This document shows positions 25,888 through 34,599 of a DNA stretch of 64,000 nt, in pieces (positions within the stretch are counted from its first letter, which is position 1; every line of letters begins with the position of its first letter). The notes beneath the pieces were generated by a model. The model worked only from the letters and a program-made list of their open reading frames with translations. It was not told the origin of the DNA and searched no databases. Origin of the DNA: Bacteroidales bacterium (lineage in GTDB: Bacteria > Bacteroidota > Bacteroidia > Bacteroidales > UBA932); NCBI GenBank assembly GCA_015060395.1, contig SUYP01000015.1, forward strand, positions 1 to 64,000. Reading direction: 5' to 3'. The position numbers were made by a program, and so were the translations under genes.

Positions 25888-26883
25888 TTATCGTGTTCTG
25901 TTGTTGTGATAGTCCAGATTGCTCTGTAATTTATCTGCCTCTGAGTCTTGAGGATCAATCATCTTCAGTTGATCTATTTTTTCCTGGGTCTTCTTCAGGT
26001 CATTTACAGGTTTGCCGTACTTGAAGCTGACTTTACTGAATGTATTCAGAAGTGTCTTTATTTCTGCTTTAAGTTCATTTGCCTTATCTGTCTGAACCTT
26101 TCTGACCTGTGATATCCTGTCCGAAATCTCTTCCTGTTTCTTTTCACTTTTCGTAAGACTTCGTGCCTTTCTCAAATAAAGAAGAGACTGATGATATTCC
26201 TCATTTGCAAAGCATTCTTCAGCACAGGAAATACACTCTCTGGCTTCAATAAAATCAAATTGTACAATATCATACTTTATGGTCCCATACAGCAGAAGCG
26301 CAACCGCACCGGCAGCAATCATAAAAATATTTCTCCTCTTTCTTGCCCTCTCAGCCGCCTCTCTTGCCAGTCGTTCTCTTCTGGCTCTTTCCTCTGCCTC
26401 CCTCGCTTCTTGTTCTTTCTCTCTTCTCTCTCTTTCCTTTCGATTTCGATCTGCTTCTTTCCTCTTTGCTTCAGCTATCAGTCTTTCGATATCATCTTCA
26501 TCAAGAACTTTTTCACGATCTTCCGTATCATTAGGGATGCGATTATTTTTTTTCAAAAGTCGTTGAAATTCCTTTAGAGATGCCTCGTTCTTGCAAAATT
26601 TCTGGCTATCCGCTATGAAGTTTTTCAGTTTGTCCGTAAAACTGTTGTTGCTGCCAAGGTTTCGGGCTCTCCTGTTCAACGCCTGGAATGTCTCCTTATA
26701 CATATCTTTGGCAAAAGCATCCTTTGCCAGTCCGAAATAGAGCTTTTTAAATCTTTCGCTGTTTTTAGTTTCCTGGTCCGGAACTCGTGGATTCAGTTGG
26801 TCGCAATCATTTAATATTTCCTTTCCGATGTTATACCAATCTACGGCATCCTGATCGGTGATATTGGCATTCTCGTTTCCCAT
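25888..26883 (-). CDS. Coiled-coil, single-pass inner-membrane protein of the Hsp70 cluster
   Basis: A 331-aa protein without signal peptide. Residues 1-130 are helical and polar. About 133-183 is an extremely charged Arg/Glu coiled coil (RKERERREKEQEAREAEERA). A single membrane helix follows at about 185-201 (IFMIAAGAVALLLYGTI), then a periplasmic TPR-like helical region (CAEECFANEEYHQSLLYLRK). The topology therefore puts the coiled coil in the cytoplasm beside Hsp70 and the repeats in the periplasm beside the TPR/barrel protein, a plausible physical link across the membrane. This is inference from composition and gene order. Family not recognised. Confidence 0.75.
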   Translation of the reverse strand: MGNENANITDQDAVDWYNIGKEILNDCDQLNPRVPDQETKNSERFKKLYFGLAKDAFAKDMYKETFQALNRRARNLGSNNSFTDKLKNFIADSQKFCKNEASLKEFQRLLKKNNRIPNDTEDREKVLDEDDIERLIAEAKRKEADRNRKERERREKEQEAREAEERARRERLAREAAERARKRRNIFMIAAGAVALLLYGTIKYDIVQFDFIEARECISCAEECFANEEYHQSLLYLRKARSLTKSEKKQEEISDRISQVRKVQTDKANELKAEIKTLLNTFSKVSFKYGKPVNDLKKTQEKIDQLKMIDPQDSEADKLQSNLDYHNNRTR

Positions 26884-26943
26884 ATTGTCATCTTAAGAGT
26901 ATCCAATATGTTATAAACCTATCGGATACTCCAATGTTTTAAA

Positions 26944-28407
26944 TTATCTTGAAATACTGCATCCCGGTGATACTATTACAAATTCGCCTTTAGCTCCCTC
27001 GCATTCCGCAAAAACCTTCACGATTCCATTCTTATCACGGGAAGCTATGATTTTTATCGGAGCGCCTTTAGGAACAGGCTTACCCCATTCTATGCGATCT
27101 TCTCGTCCCTTCAATTCCCATTCAGGATTGACATCCAGAATCCGTTCGTCGCTTTCATATTCGTAAAATTTGAAATCGAGACACGTCTGTCCGTCTGAGT
27201 TTGTGCTATACCTGCCGTCATATACATTTTTAACCTCAAGATCGTCATTTCTTCCAATAAGTGTGGAAATCACGCCTTCATTCCCATACATTGTAAACAT
27301 ACCGTAAGCACGGGATCCTTTATCCTTTCCCATTGTAAGTCCACCCCTTACATAGCCTTTATCATTTTGTGCGGCAGTTAGAGCTGCACCTTTAGCTACA
27401 GCATAGTCCGGGTCAACCAATTTTGCAGATTTGCCGAATTTTTCGTCTACTGCCGGTTTGACCATAGGCATATAGCAGGATCCTCCAACGAGAATGATTT
27501 CGTCGATGTCTGCTTCTGTTTTGTTCGCTCTATCTAAAGCAGAATCTACAAGAAGCATAGTTCTGTTCATCAGACGCTCGGATCTGTTTTCAAACTCTTT
27601 ACGAGTTATTTCAACGTTTCTAAGACCTTGGAGGCTGAATGTCATTGTTGTTGAATCGGTATCGCTGAGCAGAATCTTTACCTCTTCTGCAGCGAGAATC
27701 ATCATATTTTTATCTTGTTCACAAAGCGAGTCAAAAGAAAATCCTATTTTTTCAAGCGCTATCTCTGCTATGACACGATCCCAATCTGCTCCTCCCAAAT
27801 GGTGGTCACCATCTGTCGCCAAGGTATTTACAATTCCGTTCTTGAACTCCAAAATGCTGACATCAAAAGTTCCACCACCTAAATCGTAGACCAAAAGAGT
27901 CTTGTCCGACTGCTGTTTTCTTCCGTATGAAAGAGCTGCAGCAGTAGGCTCGTTGATCAATTGCATCACATTCAAGCCTGCTTTTTTACCTGCTGCAAGT
28001 GTGCGTTCCTTTTCCAACATTCCGAAATATGCCGGAACCGTAATCACAACATCATAGATCGGCTCTTCTCCCTCCTCGTTTGCTCTTTTTTCATTTGCTG
28101 CATCAACAAGGGTTTTCAAGATAAATGAAGAAATATCAACAGGATCATATGTCTTTCCTTGGATAGTTCGTGAATAGCTTTTATTGGACATTTCACGTTT
28201 GATGAGAATTACAGTGTCTTTGGGCTCATTCCTCATATTATGTTTTGCTGCCTGGCCGACCATAAGATTACCGGAATTATCAAATGCTACAGCAGATGGT
28301 GTCGTGTGTCTCTTTTTTATAGGAATTACTTCAACAATATCATCGCTGTTGATTTTAGCGATACAAGAATAGGTCGTACCTAAGTCAATGCCATAAAATT
28401 CAGCCAT
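26944..28407 (-). CDS. Hsp70-family protein, truncated substrate-binding domain
   Basis: A 487-aa DnaK relative. The nucleotide-binding domain (1 to about 360) is complete: GIDLGTTYS (phosphate 1), NEPTAAALSYG (connect 1), DLGGGTFDVS (phosphate 2), and LVGGSCYMPMV (adenosine). The C-terminal roughly 120 residues are short and diverged, and the helical lid and EEVD-like tail of a 640-aa DnaK are missing. It is therefore a specialised Hsp70, not the housekeeping chaperone. The gene for a GrpE-like protein ends 13 bases upstream, and no DnaJ is present. The partner set is otherwise envelope proteins, which suggests a client or anchoring role at the membrane. Confidence 0.9.
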   Translation of the reverse strand: MAEFYGIDLGTTYSCIAKINSDDIVEVIPIKKRHTTPSAVAFDNSGNLMVGQAAKHNMRNEPKDTVILIKREMSNKSYSRTIQGKTYDPVDISSFILKTLVDAANEKRANEEGEEPIYDVVITVPAYFGMLEKERTLAAGKKAGLNVMQLINEPTAAALSYGRKQQSDKTLLVYDLGGGTFDVSILEFKNGIVNTLATDGDHHLGGADWDRVIAEIALEKIGFSFDSLCEQDKNMMILAAEEVKILLSDTDSTTMTFSLQGLRNVEITRKEFENRSERLMNRTMLLVDSALDRANKTEADIDEIILVGGSCYMPMVKPAVDEKFGKSAKLVDPDYAVAKGAALTAAQNDKGYVRGGLTMGKDKGSRAYGMFTMYGNEGVISTLIGRNDDLEVKNVYDGRYSTNSDGQTCLDFKFYEYESDERILDVNPEWELKGREDRIEWGKPVPKGAPIKIIASRDKNGIVKVFAECEGAKGEFVIVSPGCSISR

Positions 28408-28420
28408 AATAAAACATCTT

Positions 28421-29317
28421 TTATTTGTTTAACTTATAAGTAATAACTTGCTCGGGACGAATAAGGAAATCATAATCCTTTACAACACTTCCGTCATCCT
28501 TTATTTTCGCTTTCAGTATATATGGTAACCTCCAGGTATAACCTGGGTGAATACTCCGATGGACTTTTCCAGCAAGCTCCGGCTTATCTGTAATAACTAC
28601 GTCTGTAACCTCCTGTAATTCCAGATCCACGGCGCTGCCATCTTTGCCTAAGCGAATGCACTCTACGGATTCCGCCCGCAATGTCTCTTCCATATAAGTA
28701 ATGATTTCCAGGAATTGCTGCCTTAAAAAAGCAACTGAGGCAGACAGGTCTTCAGGGTGTTCATTATCAAAATCATATATGACATTACGGATAAGATCCA
28801 TTTGATAAATGATTCGGTTTATCAATCGTCCTTTATCCTTTCTATATCTGTCTTCTTGACAATTATGAACAATCTGCTCTAAGCGTTCCTGCTTTTCATC
28901 TAACTTTGTATGAAGATATTCATTCTCTTTCGCAATCTCGTTTCTCTCAGAAATCATAGCTGAGATTTTATTGATTTCCTCCAACAATAAAGAATCGGAT
29001 GATTTTTCAGCTGCTTTGCTCAGCTCATTATTGAGGCGTATGATCTCATTGCTTTGCTCAGTGATCTTTGACTGCAATTCCTTTATAAGTTTAGTGGATT
29101 CATCTGATCCCGATGTGTCTTTATCTATGGCTTCTTCTTTGAGTTCCTTATCATCTGCCTCGGTAACTTTCTTGTTTTCATCAGATTCAAAGTTCTTTTG
29201 AATTTCTTCTATATTCTTTTCAATAATTTCTTTTTGTGTAAGCGCCTCTTTCAGTTGCTGTTCTAATTCAGTCGTTGAATCATTAAGAGACTGTTTTTTT
29301 CTGAAAAATGAACACAT
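28421..29317 (-). CDS. GrpE-like nucleotide exchange factor with long N-terminal coiled coil
   Basis: A 298-aa cytoplasmic protein. The start is the ATG at 29317 (MCSFFRKKQSLND), since the slightly longer frame begins with TTG. Residues 10-165 are mostly coiled coil. From about 168 (RYRKDKGRLINRIIYQMDLI) to about 215 it follows the GrpE helix region. About 245-298 is a small beta domain, AGKVHRSIHPGYTWRLPYIL then LIRPEQVITYK, like the GrpE C-terminal wing (GY...RPAxV). It directly precedes the Hsp70 gene, as expected for a dedicated exchange factor. The match is partial and by motif memory; a plain coiled-coil scaffold is the alternative. Confidence 0.65.
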   Translation of the reverse strand: MCSFFRKKQSLNDSTTELEQQLKEALTQKEIIEKNIEEIQKNFESDENKKVTEADDKELKEEAIDKDTSGSDESTKLIKELQSKITEQSNEIIRLNNELSKAAEKSSDSLLLEEINKISAMISERNEIAKENEYLHTKLDEKQERLEQIVHNCQEDRYRKDKGRLINRIIYQMDLIRNVIYDFDNEHPEDLSASVAFLRQQFLEIITYMEETLRAESVECIRLGKDGSAVDLELQEVTDVVITDKPELAGKVHRSIHPGYTWRLPYILKAKIKDDGSVVKDYDFLIRPEQVITYKLNK

Positions 29318-29336
29318 AGCTATCAATTCTTATAAT

Positions 29337-30650
29337 TTATTTCTCAAACTCATAAATCTGTCCGATCTCCTCAGCTGAGAGTTCACGTTTGTTATAGATG
29401 CGGAGATTGTCGATGATCATTGATGCACCGTCCATCAGAGGGTCTCTGTAAAGACGTGATATGAGCTCGCCTCCAAGGATGAACTTGATTCCTTTGCCTA
29501 TGGAGTAATTCTTGGCACCGTAGTTATGTGATGTGAGATCTGTGAACTTGCCGTTGATATATAATCTGGCAGTCTGATTGTTCTGGGTTATTGCGATGTG
29601 GGTGAATTGTTCGCTGTCAAGTGCCGGATGTGAAAAGACCGGTTCTCCGGATGTCATCTGACAGTAATGGAGGGTCCCGTTTTTACAGGTCAGACGGTCG
29701 GATATGCAGTATTCGCTGTGTGAGCCATCCACGTGGAATATGTGCCCGTCACCCAGACCCTTCACCCAGAAAGATACAGTATATGTTTCTTCGTCGATCA
29801 TCGGTTCCGGAACAGTCATATAACTGTTGGCAGACGATATCAGCTTAAGGGCCTTGGTTCCCTGCATTCCTTCTGTGAATTCCGGGCTGTTGATGGCTGT
29901 ACCGTCGGCAGCACCCTCTACGGTGTTGTCGCAATTATCCTCGAAAGTAAAGTAGGCGTAAAGTCCGGCTGTAGGATTTTTTGAAGTCGGCTCTTCTCCG
30001 TTGCCATTATCAGGCTGTTCTTCATTTTCCGCTTTTTCGACAGAAACGGTGAGAATGCTCGAATTTCCATTGGCATCAATGCTGAAATAGGTGACGCCAT
30101 AGTCGGAATCGCTCATATTCTCTCGATCAATACTTACTTTCACGCTTTCCGAACCTCCGGACGGAATCCTTCCGTTGTCAGGAGTCACAGCAAGCCAAGG
30201 TACATTGAGCCCCGATACGCTCCATACCAGATCGCCGGTAGTACCGGAGTTGGTCAGAGTAAGCATAAGTTCCTGGTGGGTAGAGGAAAAGTTGAGGTTA
30301 TATGTGGATAACTGCAGTCCGGGAATCTTCTGTTCCGGAATCAGGACTATATCACAAGATACGTTGGTTCCGGCCAATGCTGTGACTTGTCTGGTGTTGA
30401 CCAGATAACCGGGAGCTGTCACCTGAAGTTTGTATTGGCCCTCTTCAAGATCGACGAATTCATAATGCCCGTCACTGCCTGTCACCGTTGTAATGTTGCC
30501 TGGCGATATTATTACGGAGGCAGCTCTTACGGGATCTCCGGTATTTGCATCAGTGATTATGCCGTAAACATTGCCGAATAAATCGACGACCGGACTTGTG
30601 CAGGAAACAGCTATCAATGTTCCTGCAAGAAATGAAAGAAATTTTCTCAT
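29337..30650 (-). CDS. Multidomain lipoprotein: carboxypeptidase-like, BACON-like and LamG domains
   Basis: A 437-aa lipoprotein; start at 30650 gives MRKFLSFLAGTLIAVSC with Cys17. Domains in order: a carboxypeptidase-D regulatory-like beta-sandwich (about 25-100, VYGIITDANTGDPVRAASVI), a BACON-like domain (about 110-205, with VPWLAVTPDNGRIPSGG), a short Pro/Glu linker, and a LamG/concanavalin domain (about 225-435, LYAYFTFEDNCDNTVEG, MIIDNLRIYNKRELSAEEI). These are adhesion and carbohydrate-binding modules, pointing to a surface or periplasmic glycan contact. It starts one base after the DUF5683-like gene and ends 19 bases before the GrpE-like start. Confidence 0.82.
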   Translation of the reverse strand: MRKFLSFLAGTLIAVSCTSPVVDLFGNVYGIITDANTGDPVRAASVIISPGNITTVTGSDGHYEFVDLEEGQYKLQVTAPGYLVNTRQVTALAGTNVSCDIVLIPEQKIPGLQLSTYNLNFSSTHQELMLTLTNSGTTGDLVWSVSGLNVPWLAVTPDNGRIPSGGSESVKVSIDRENMSDSDYGVTYFSIDANGNSSILTVSVEKAENEEQPDNGNGEEPTSKNPTAGLYAYFTFEDNCDNTVEGAADGTAINSPEFTEGMQGTKALKLISSANSYMTVPEPMIDEETYTVSFWVKGLGDGHIFHVDGSHSEYCISDRLTCKNGTLHYCQMTSGEPVFSHPALDSEQFTHIAITQNNQTARLYINGKFTDLTSHNYGAKNYSIGKGIKFILGGELISRLYRDPLMDGASMIIDNLRIYNKRELSAEEIGQIYEFEK

Positions 30651-30651
30651 A

Positions 30652-31491
30652 TCAAAAATCAAATGTAACTGTCCCAGGTGTAACCTTGATTCTTTTGGCT
30701 CCAGGGGCAACTGTTGAATCTATTAAATTGTATAGGTATAAAACTGCCGCAGTTCCGATACAGATGTTCCTGACTGTTGACCAGCCTGCTTCCCTTGCGG
30801 ATAACTGTTTGATTATGTTTCCATTATGTGTATGGCTCATTTGGGCGATACAGCTCCGTCTGATACTTTCCGTATATACTATTCCGCCTCCCAGGAGGGT
30901 CAACCCTCCTATGATCAGTCCTCCTTTACCGTAAGAACCTTTATACATCTGCCCCCAGCCTGGTACGATTGCGGATCTCCATAAACCTCGAGCTCCATAA
31001 CGGTCTGTAACCTCGAACCTGTCAAATTCAGTGTTGTTCGGATTGTGGGATACAGCATATAATGTATAATGAGTGTATTGTGTGCTTCTGTTCAGTTTTC
31101 TGCATTCCCAATATGTGTCGATCTTTCTGCAGATGAAATCTTCGGTTGATGATTCTGTCTTGAAAGATAATCCGATGGAAGATTCGTTGGAGTTTGTAGT
31201 ATCGGTATTTTTCAAAATGATCTTCCTGTCAATGACTCCTTTTATATGGCTCTGCTTCTGGAGGTAACTGCTCAATGCCAATGTTCCATTAGCCTTGATG
31301 TTTTCCAATGAGTGTCCGGTATCAGTCACTGTTAGGAATTCATAGCTGTTGCTGAATTGTTTGATTTTCAGGTGATTATTGACCCATTGAGGTTTGTGCT
31401 TTTCTGATCTGGACACGACCTTCTGAGCATCTGCCATAACAGCGGACACCATTAAGATCACCAGCGTCAATGGAAGAATCTTTTTCATCAA
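30652..31491 (-). CDS. Exported protein with DUF5683-like membrane domain
   Basis: A 279-aa protein with a signal peptide (1-22) and an extracytoplasmic region to about 160 (LKNTDTTNSNESSIGLSFKT, RKIDTYWECRKLN). A C-terminal part follows with two hydrophobic stretches: RSAIVPGWGQMYKGSYGKGG plus LIIGGLTLLGGGIVYTES, and TVRNICIGTAAVLYLYNLID. The PGWGQMYKG motif and its spacing to the second helix are as in DUF5683/TM2-like proteins. It overlaps the stop of the LPP20-like gene, so the two are translationally coupled. Function unknown. Confidence 0.75.
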   Translation of the reverse strand: MMKKILPLTLVILMVSAVMADAQKVVSRSEKHKPQWVNNHLKIKQFSNSYEFLTVTDTGHSLENIKANGTLALSSYLQKQSHIKGVIDRKIILKNTDTTNSNESSIGLSFKTESSTEDFICRKIDTYWECRKLNRSTQYTHYTLYAVSHNPNNTEFDRFEVTDRYGARGLWRSAIVPGWGQMYKGSYGKGGLIIGGLTLLGGGIVYTESIRRSCIAQMSHTHNGNIIKQLSAREAGWSTVRNICIGTAAVLYLYNLIDSTVAPGAKRIKVTPGTVTFDF

Positions 31492-32105
31492 TCGACCTTA
31501 ACGAATTCCTTGACCCAATTGTCGATTTCAGAGGCCAGTTCGAATTCAAGATCGGTCTCTTTGATGGATTCCCTGAGAGCTCTTTCCCTTGCTGTGACTG
31601 CGGTCTCCTCATCAATGATAAAGTATGAAATGACTTCATAATAAGAACCGTTGAGTCTGCAAAGAGAGAAGCTCTCCTTCATCAGTGGAATTATGTATTC
31701 CGATACTTTCTGAGTGTATGCACCGACAAGCTTGCTACCTTGTTCGCTAAGATTTGAAAACTTTCTGGCAATACCTCCAGAAACGATGCTTCCTGCTGCC
31801 TGGGCATATCTTATGGCTGCGTCGTTCTGAGCCACCCACGATGATACGCTCAATTCAGTAACTCTGGATCCTTCGGAAGTTCCCATAACGGGGATATATC
31901 TCTGATTGTCTGACAGGATTTTAGTATTGTGACTGCTCAGGGCCTGCTGGAGGGTAAAAGTTGACATTGAGCCGGTGAGGCTGTATCCTTCCGATTTCCA
32001 TTCTGCGATTTTGGCTTTCTCGGCTTCAGCAGTCTTTCTGGCTGTTCCGCAGCTGACAGACATAACAGCGATTGCCGCCAGCATAAAGAATAATGATTTT
32101 CTCAT
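31488..32105 (-). CDS. LPP20-like lipoprotein, first gene of the Hsp70 cluster
   Basis: A 205-aa lipoprotein; start at 32105 gives MRKSLFFMLAAIAVMSVSC with Cys19. The body is mixed alpha/beta, with a central Ala-rich helix (AAIRYAQAAGSIVSGGIARK) and a strand-helix YYEVISYFIIDEETAVTARE near the C-terminus. The pattern resembles LPP20-family outer-membrane lipoproteins, but the match is weak. It is the promoter-proximal gene of a minus-strand run of ten genes reaching 22009. The upstream region holds a strong hairpin and T-run (32147-32240) that could attenuate transcription into the cluster. Confidence 0.72.
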   Translation of the reverse strand: MRKSLFFMLAAIAVMSVSCGTARKTAEAEKAKIAEWKSEGYSLTGSMSTFTLQQALSSHNTKILSDNQRYIPVMGTSEGSRVTELSVSSWVAQNDAAIRYAQAAGSIVSGGIARKFSNLSEQGSKLVGAYTQKVSEYIIPLMKESFSLCRLNGSYYEVISYFIIDEETAVTARERALRESIKETDLEFELASEIDNWVKEFVKVD

Positions 32106-32146
32106 AATAAAAGGGTATTTAGTGTTAATTCGTTCGGTTCTGCACA

Positions 32147-32474
32147 CAAAAAAAGCGTGGACTTCGCACTGTCGCTCGTCTCACGCATTGAGGCCTTCGC
32201 TTGCCCGGTATAGTAAAACGAGCAACGCAGAGGCCCACGCCGATATGCAGAACCTGCATCTGTAGAAGACAGATACAAGAATCATAGCATACCCGAAGGC
32301 ATCTACTGTTGCTTCATCTTGACTATACCTGAAAGTTGCGAAGTTCCAATGCATCAAGACAAAACGTCAATAAACGCTTTTGTATGTAATATAATTGTCC
32401 CCACCCATCCGCCTAAATGGCTTCGACGTGGGATATGTCACAAATGTATGGAAAAAATAGAAAATAACAAAATT
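32147..32474 (-). ncRNA. Candidate structured RNA or leader with an attenuator-like terminator
   Basis: This 327-base gap between rmuC and the Hsp70 cluster has no gene but strong structure. On the minus strand a GC-rich stem GCGTGG/CCACGC (32235-32240 with 32155-32160) encloses further pairing of TGCGTTGCTCG with CGAGCGACAGTGC, and is followed at once by seven T residues (about 32148-32154). That is an intrinsic terminator about 45 bases before the LPP20-like start. It could end a small RNA transcribed from within the gap or be a leader attenuator. Family not recognised. Confidence 0.5.
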
Positions 32475-33704
32475 TCATTCCCCGATCTCCACCATCTCCT
32501 CAGGGACAGTGAATTCCTTGCCTTTGCTGCGGCGGACGCCGATGCTGATGACCTGGCGTGCCGATGTGGTGATGCTCTGGCCGTTGTCCTGGAGTTTGGT
32601 GATGCCTTTGTTGTATTCTCCGCAGACGGCCTTGATCTTGCGTCCGAGTTCGGCATACGAATCATAGAAGGAAGCCACGCGGTCGATCATATTCTGGGCT
32701 GCGGCAGTGATCTTCTGAGTGTTGGTGTCGTGCTGGAACTTGTTCCAGGTCAGCTGCATAATCTTCAGGAAAGGCATAATCGTCTGTTCGGTAGCGATGA
32801 GCACTCCCTTCTTATATGCCTCCTGCCAAAGCATCGGGTCGGCCTCCAGAGCCACCCGGAAGGCCATATCGCGCGGCATAAACATAAGCACATAGTCGGC
32901 GAATGAACGGGCGTTCTTCTTTGCGTACTCCTTTCGGGCGAGCTCGTCTATATGCTTGCGGACGCTTCTTATATGCCTGTCAAGGGCAGAAGTCTTTTCC
33001 TCTTCGGACGAGGCGTTCATATAATCGACAAATGCTGTGAGCGAAACCTTGGAATCCACTATTAGGTCCTTCTGCTCAAGTCCTTCCTTGAAGTGGAACA
33101 CGAAGTCGGGGCGGCTCAGATCATCATTCGCCGCTTCCCTTGAATAGTGCTTTCCGGCTTCCAGGCCTTCTCCGGCCAGAATGGCCTCAAGGAAGTTCTC
33201 CCCGAAGCATCCCTGCACCTTAGGCCTGCCGGTCAGAGCCTCCGAAAGCGTATCTGCCTTCCTGCCCACATCGCTGGTCTTCTCCTGCATATCCTTTACA
33301 GCCTGCTTCAGCTGTTCCGAAAGCTTTGCAGTGGTCTCTATATGTGAAGAAGCATTGTCCTTCATAGCCTTTTCCATAGCCGTGATGCTCTCCTTCAGAG
33401 GCTTCAGGATGCCGTCCATCGAGCTCTGGTTCTCGTCCGATAGTTCCTTCTCCCTTTTCCGCAGCAGCTTCTCAGTCTCTGCCGTCATTCCGGCCAGAAC
33501 CGTCTCCTTCATCTGTGAGAGCGCCTTTTCATAATTGTTCTGAGCCTGGACGGCCATCTTCTCCATATCGGCAATGCGGCTTTTGTGCAGCTCTTCCTGA
33601 GCCTGCATCCGCGACTTGAAATGTCCCCGGGTGATGAGCCAGGTGCATAAAGCTGTGATCAAGGCCGTCCCGACAGCTGCTATGATGATAGTTTCTATAT
33701 CCAT
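32475..33704 (-). CDS. rmuC: DNA recombination protein RmuC
   Basis: A 409-aa protein of normal RmuC length, thought to limit DNA inversions and to have a nuclease-like fold. An N-terminal membrane helix (about 5-25, IIIAAVGTALITALCTWLI) is followed by a long coiled coil (about 30-130) and the RmuC domain from about 150 (RPKVQGCFGENFLEAILAGE, PDFVFHF, DLIVDSKVSLTAFVDYM, the last containing the Asp-x-Lys-like core). Either ATG at 33704 or 33710 may be the start. Its last 372 bases occur again at 21387 and its last 33 or so at 19857, so this gene end marks both sides of the accessory block. Confidence 0.92.
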   Translation of the reverse strand: MDIETIIIAAVGTALITALCTWLITRGHFKSRMQAQEELHKSRIADMEKMAVQAQNNYEKALSQMKETVLAGMTAETEKLLRKREKELSDENQSSMDGILKPLKESITAMEKAMKDNASSHIETTAKLSEQLKQAVKDMQEKTSDVGRKADTLSEALTGRPKVQGCFGENFLEAILAGEGLEAGKHYSREAANDDLSRPDFVFHFKEGLEQKDLIVDSKVSLTAFVDYMNASSEEEKTSALDRHIRSVRKHIDELARKEYAKKNARSFADYVLMFMPRDMAFRVALEADPMLWQEAYKKGVLIATEQTIMPFLKIMQLTWNKFQHDTNTQKITAAAQNMIDRVASFYDSYAELGRKIKAVCGEYNKGITKLQDNGQSITTSARQVISIGVRRSKGKEFTVPEEMVEIGE

Positions 33705-33796
33705 AAACATTCATATAAACTCTTACGAAATTAGAAAATGTTACGGAATACAGCAAAATTTCTTACCTTTAAAAATTGAACTTACGTACAGGCACT

Positions 33797-33997
33797 ATGG
33801 GTAACAAGGCTTTGAAAATATTCTATGCGGTGTTTATGGCGCTGATGCTGGTGGCGCTCACCGTGTTTATGATAATACACATACGCGCCGGAATTGACGG
33901 GCAGAACGCAAAGATCCTGCTTGCCGGCTATATACTTCTGATAATCTGGGCTGCAGGTCGTCTCTTCACTCTGATAAAGAATCTGTTGAACAAATAA
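33797..33997 (+). CDS. Small two-helix membrane protein (66 aa)
   Basis: A 66-aa protein beginning MGNKALKIFYAVFMA, with two hydrophobic segments (about 6-27 and 37-55) and a basic C-terminus. The ATG at 33797 is used rather than an upstream TTG. Its stop overlaps the start of the ECF sigma gene (TAATG), so it is translationally coupled to the sigma/FecR/TonB locus and may be a minor membrane component of that signalling system. No family recognised. Confidence 0.7.
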   Translation: MGNKALKIFYAVFMALMLVALTVFMIIHIRAGIDGQNAKILLAGYILLIIWAAGRLFTLIKNLLNK

Positions 33998-34530
33998 TGG
34001 CAGTTGTATCCCCACATACGAAGCTTGCGACGATAGAGGACCTGTTCCGCTTGAACTACAGGCCCTTGTGTATGTTTGCCCTGCACTATCTCCAGGATGC
34101 GGATCTTGTGGAGGATGTGGTGCAGGAGTGCTTCACTGTGCTGTGGGAAAAGCTGGAGCAGGGAGCCGACGTGGCCAACAGGAGGGCTTATCTGTATATG
34201 TCTGTCCGCAACAGATGTCTTGATCATCTGCGCCGCAAGGGCTTGCCGACAGAGTCTCTGAAGCCATACGACACATACGGGATCATCGACGACGATGATG
34301 CTGAGGAGCGTTCCGTAATGGAAGCAAAGCTCTGGACAGCAATAGATTCGCTCCCGGAGAAATGCCGTCAGGTCTTTCTGATGAGCAAGCGGGACGGACT
34401 GAAATATGAAGAGATAGCCGAAGAGCTCGGCTTGTCCGTCAATACCGTGAGAAACCAGATAAGCAAGGCTCTGAATGTGCTCAAGAACGGAGCTGTAAAG
34501 CTTTATACATTTATTTTAGGAATTTTTTGA
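33997..34530 (+). CDS. ECF RNA polymerase sigma factor
   Basis: A 177-aa extracytoplasmic-function sigma factor of the Bacteroidota FecI-like expansion. Region 2 spans about 18-85 (FRLNYRPLCMFALHYLQDAD, VEDVVQECFTVLWEKL, DHLRRKG), and region 4 about 120-170 (LPEKCRQVFLMSKRDGLKYE, LGLSVNTVRNQISKALNVL). It starts inside the stop of the 66-aa membrane protein gene and is followed by FecR at 34600, so it is predicted to be held by FecR until a STN-type receptor reports its ligand, and then to transcribe the downstream receptors. Confidence 0.93.
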   Translation: MAVVSPHTKLATIEDLFRLNYRPLCMFALHYLQDADLVEDVVQECFTVLWEKLEQGADVANRRAYLYMSVRNRCLDHLRRKGLPTESLKPYDTYGIIDDDDAEERSVMEAKLWTAIDSLPEKCRQVFLMSKRDGLKYEEIAEELGLSVNTVRNQISKALNVLKNGAVKLYTFILGIF

Positions 34531-34599
34531 TAAAAGGATAGTACTATTTCCACAGGCTTGCGTCTTTATGGCGAAAAACCTGAATCTTGATCGATTGTT

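Noticed and set aside
19857..33704. Integrative element with its own recombinase
   Set aside because: No integrase, transposase, relaxase or tRNA attachment site was seen; only the rmuC duplications suggest mobility.
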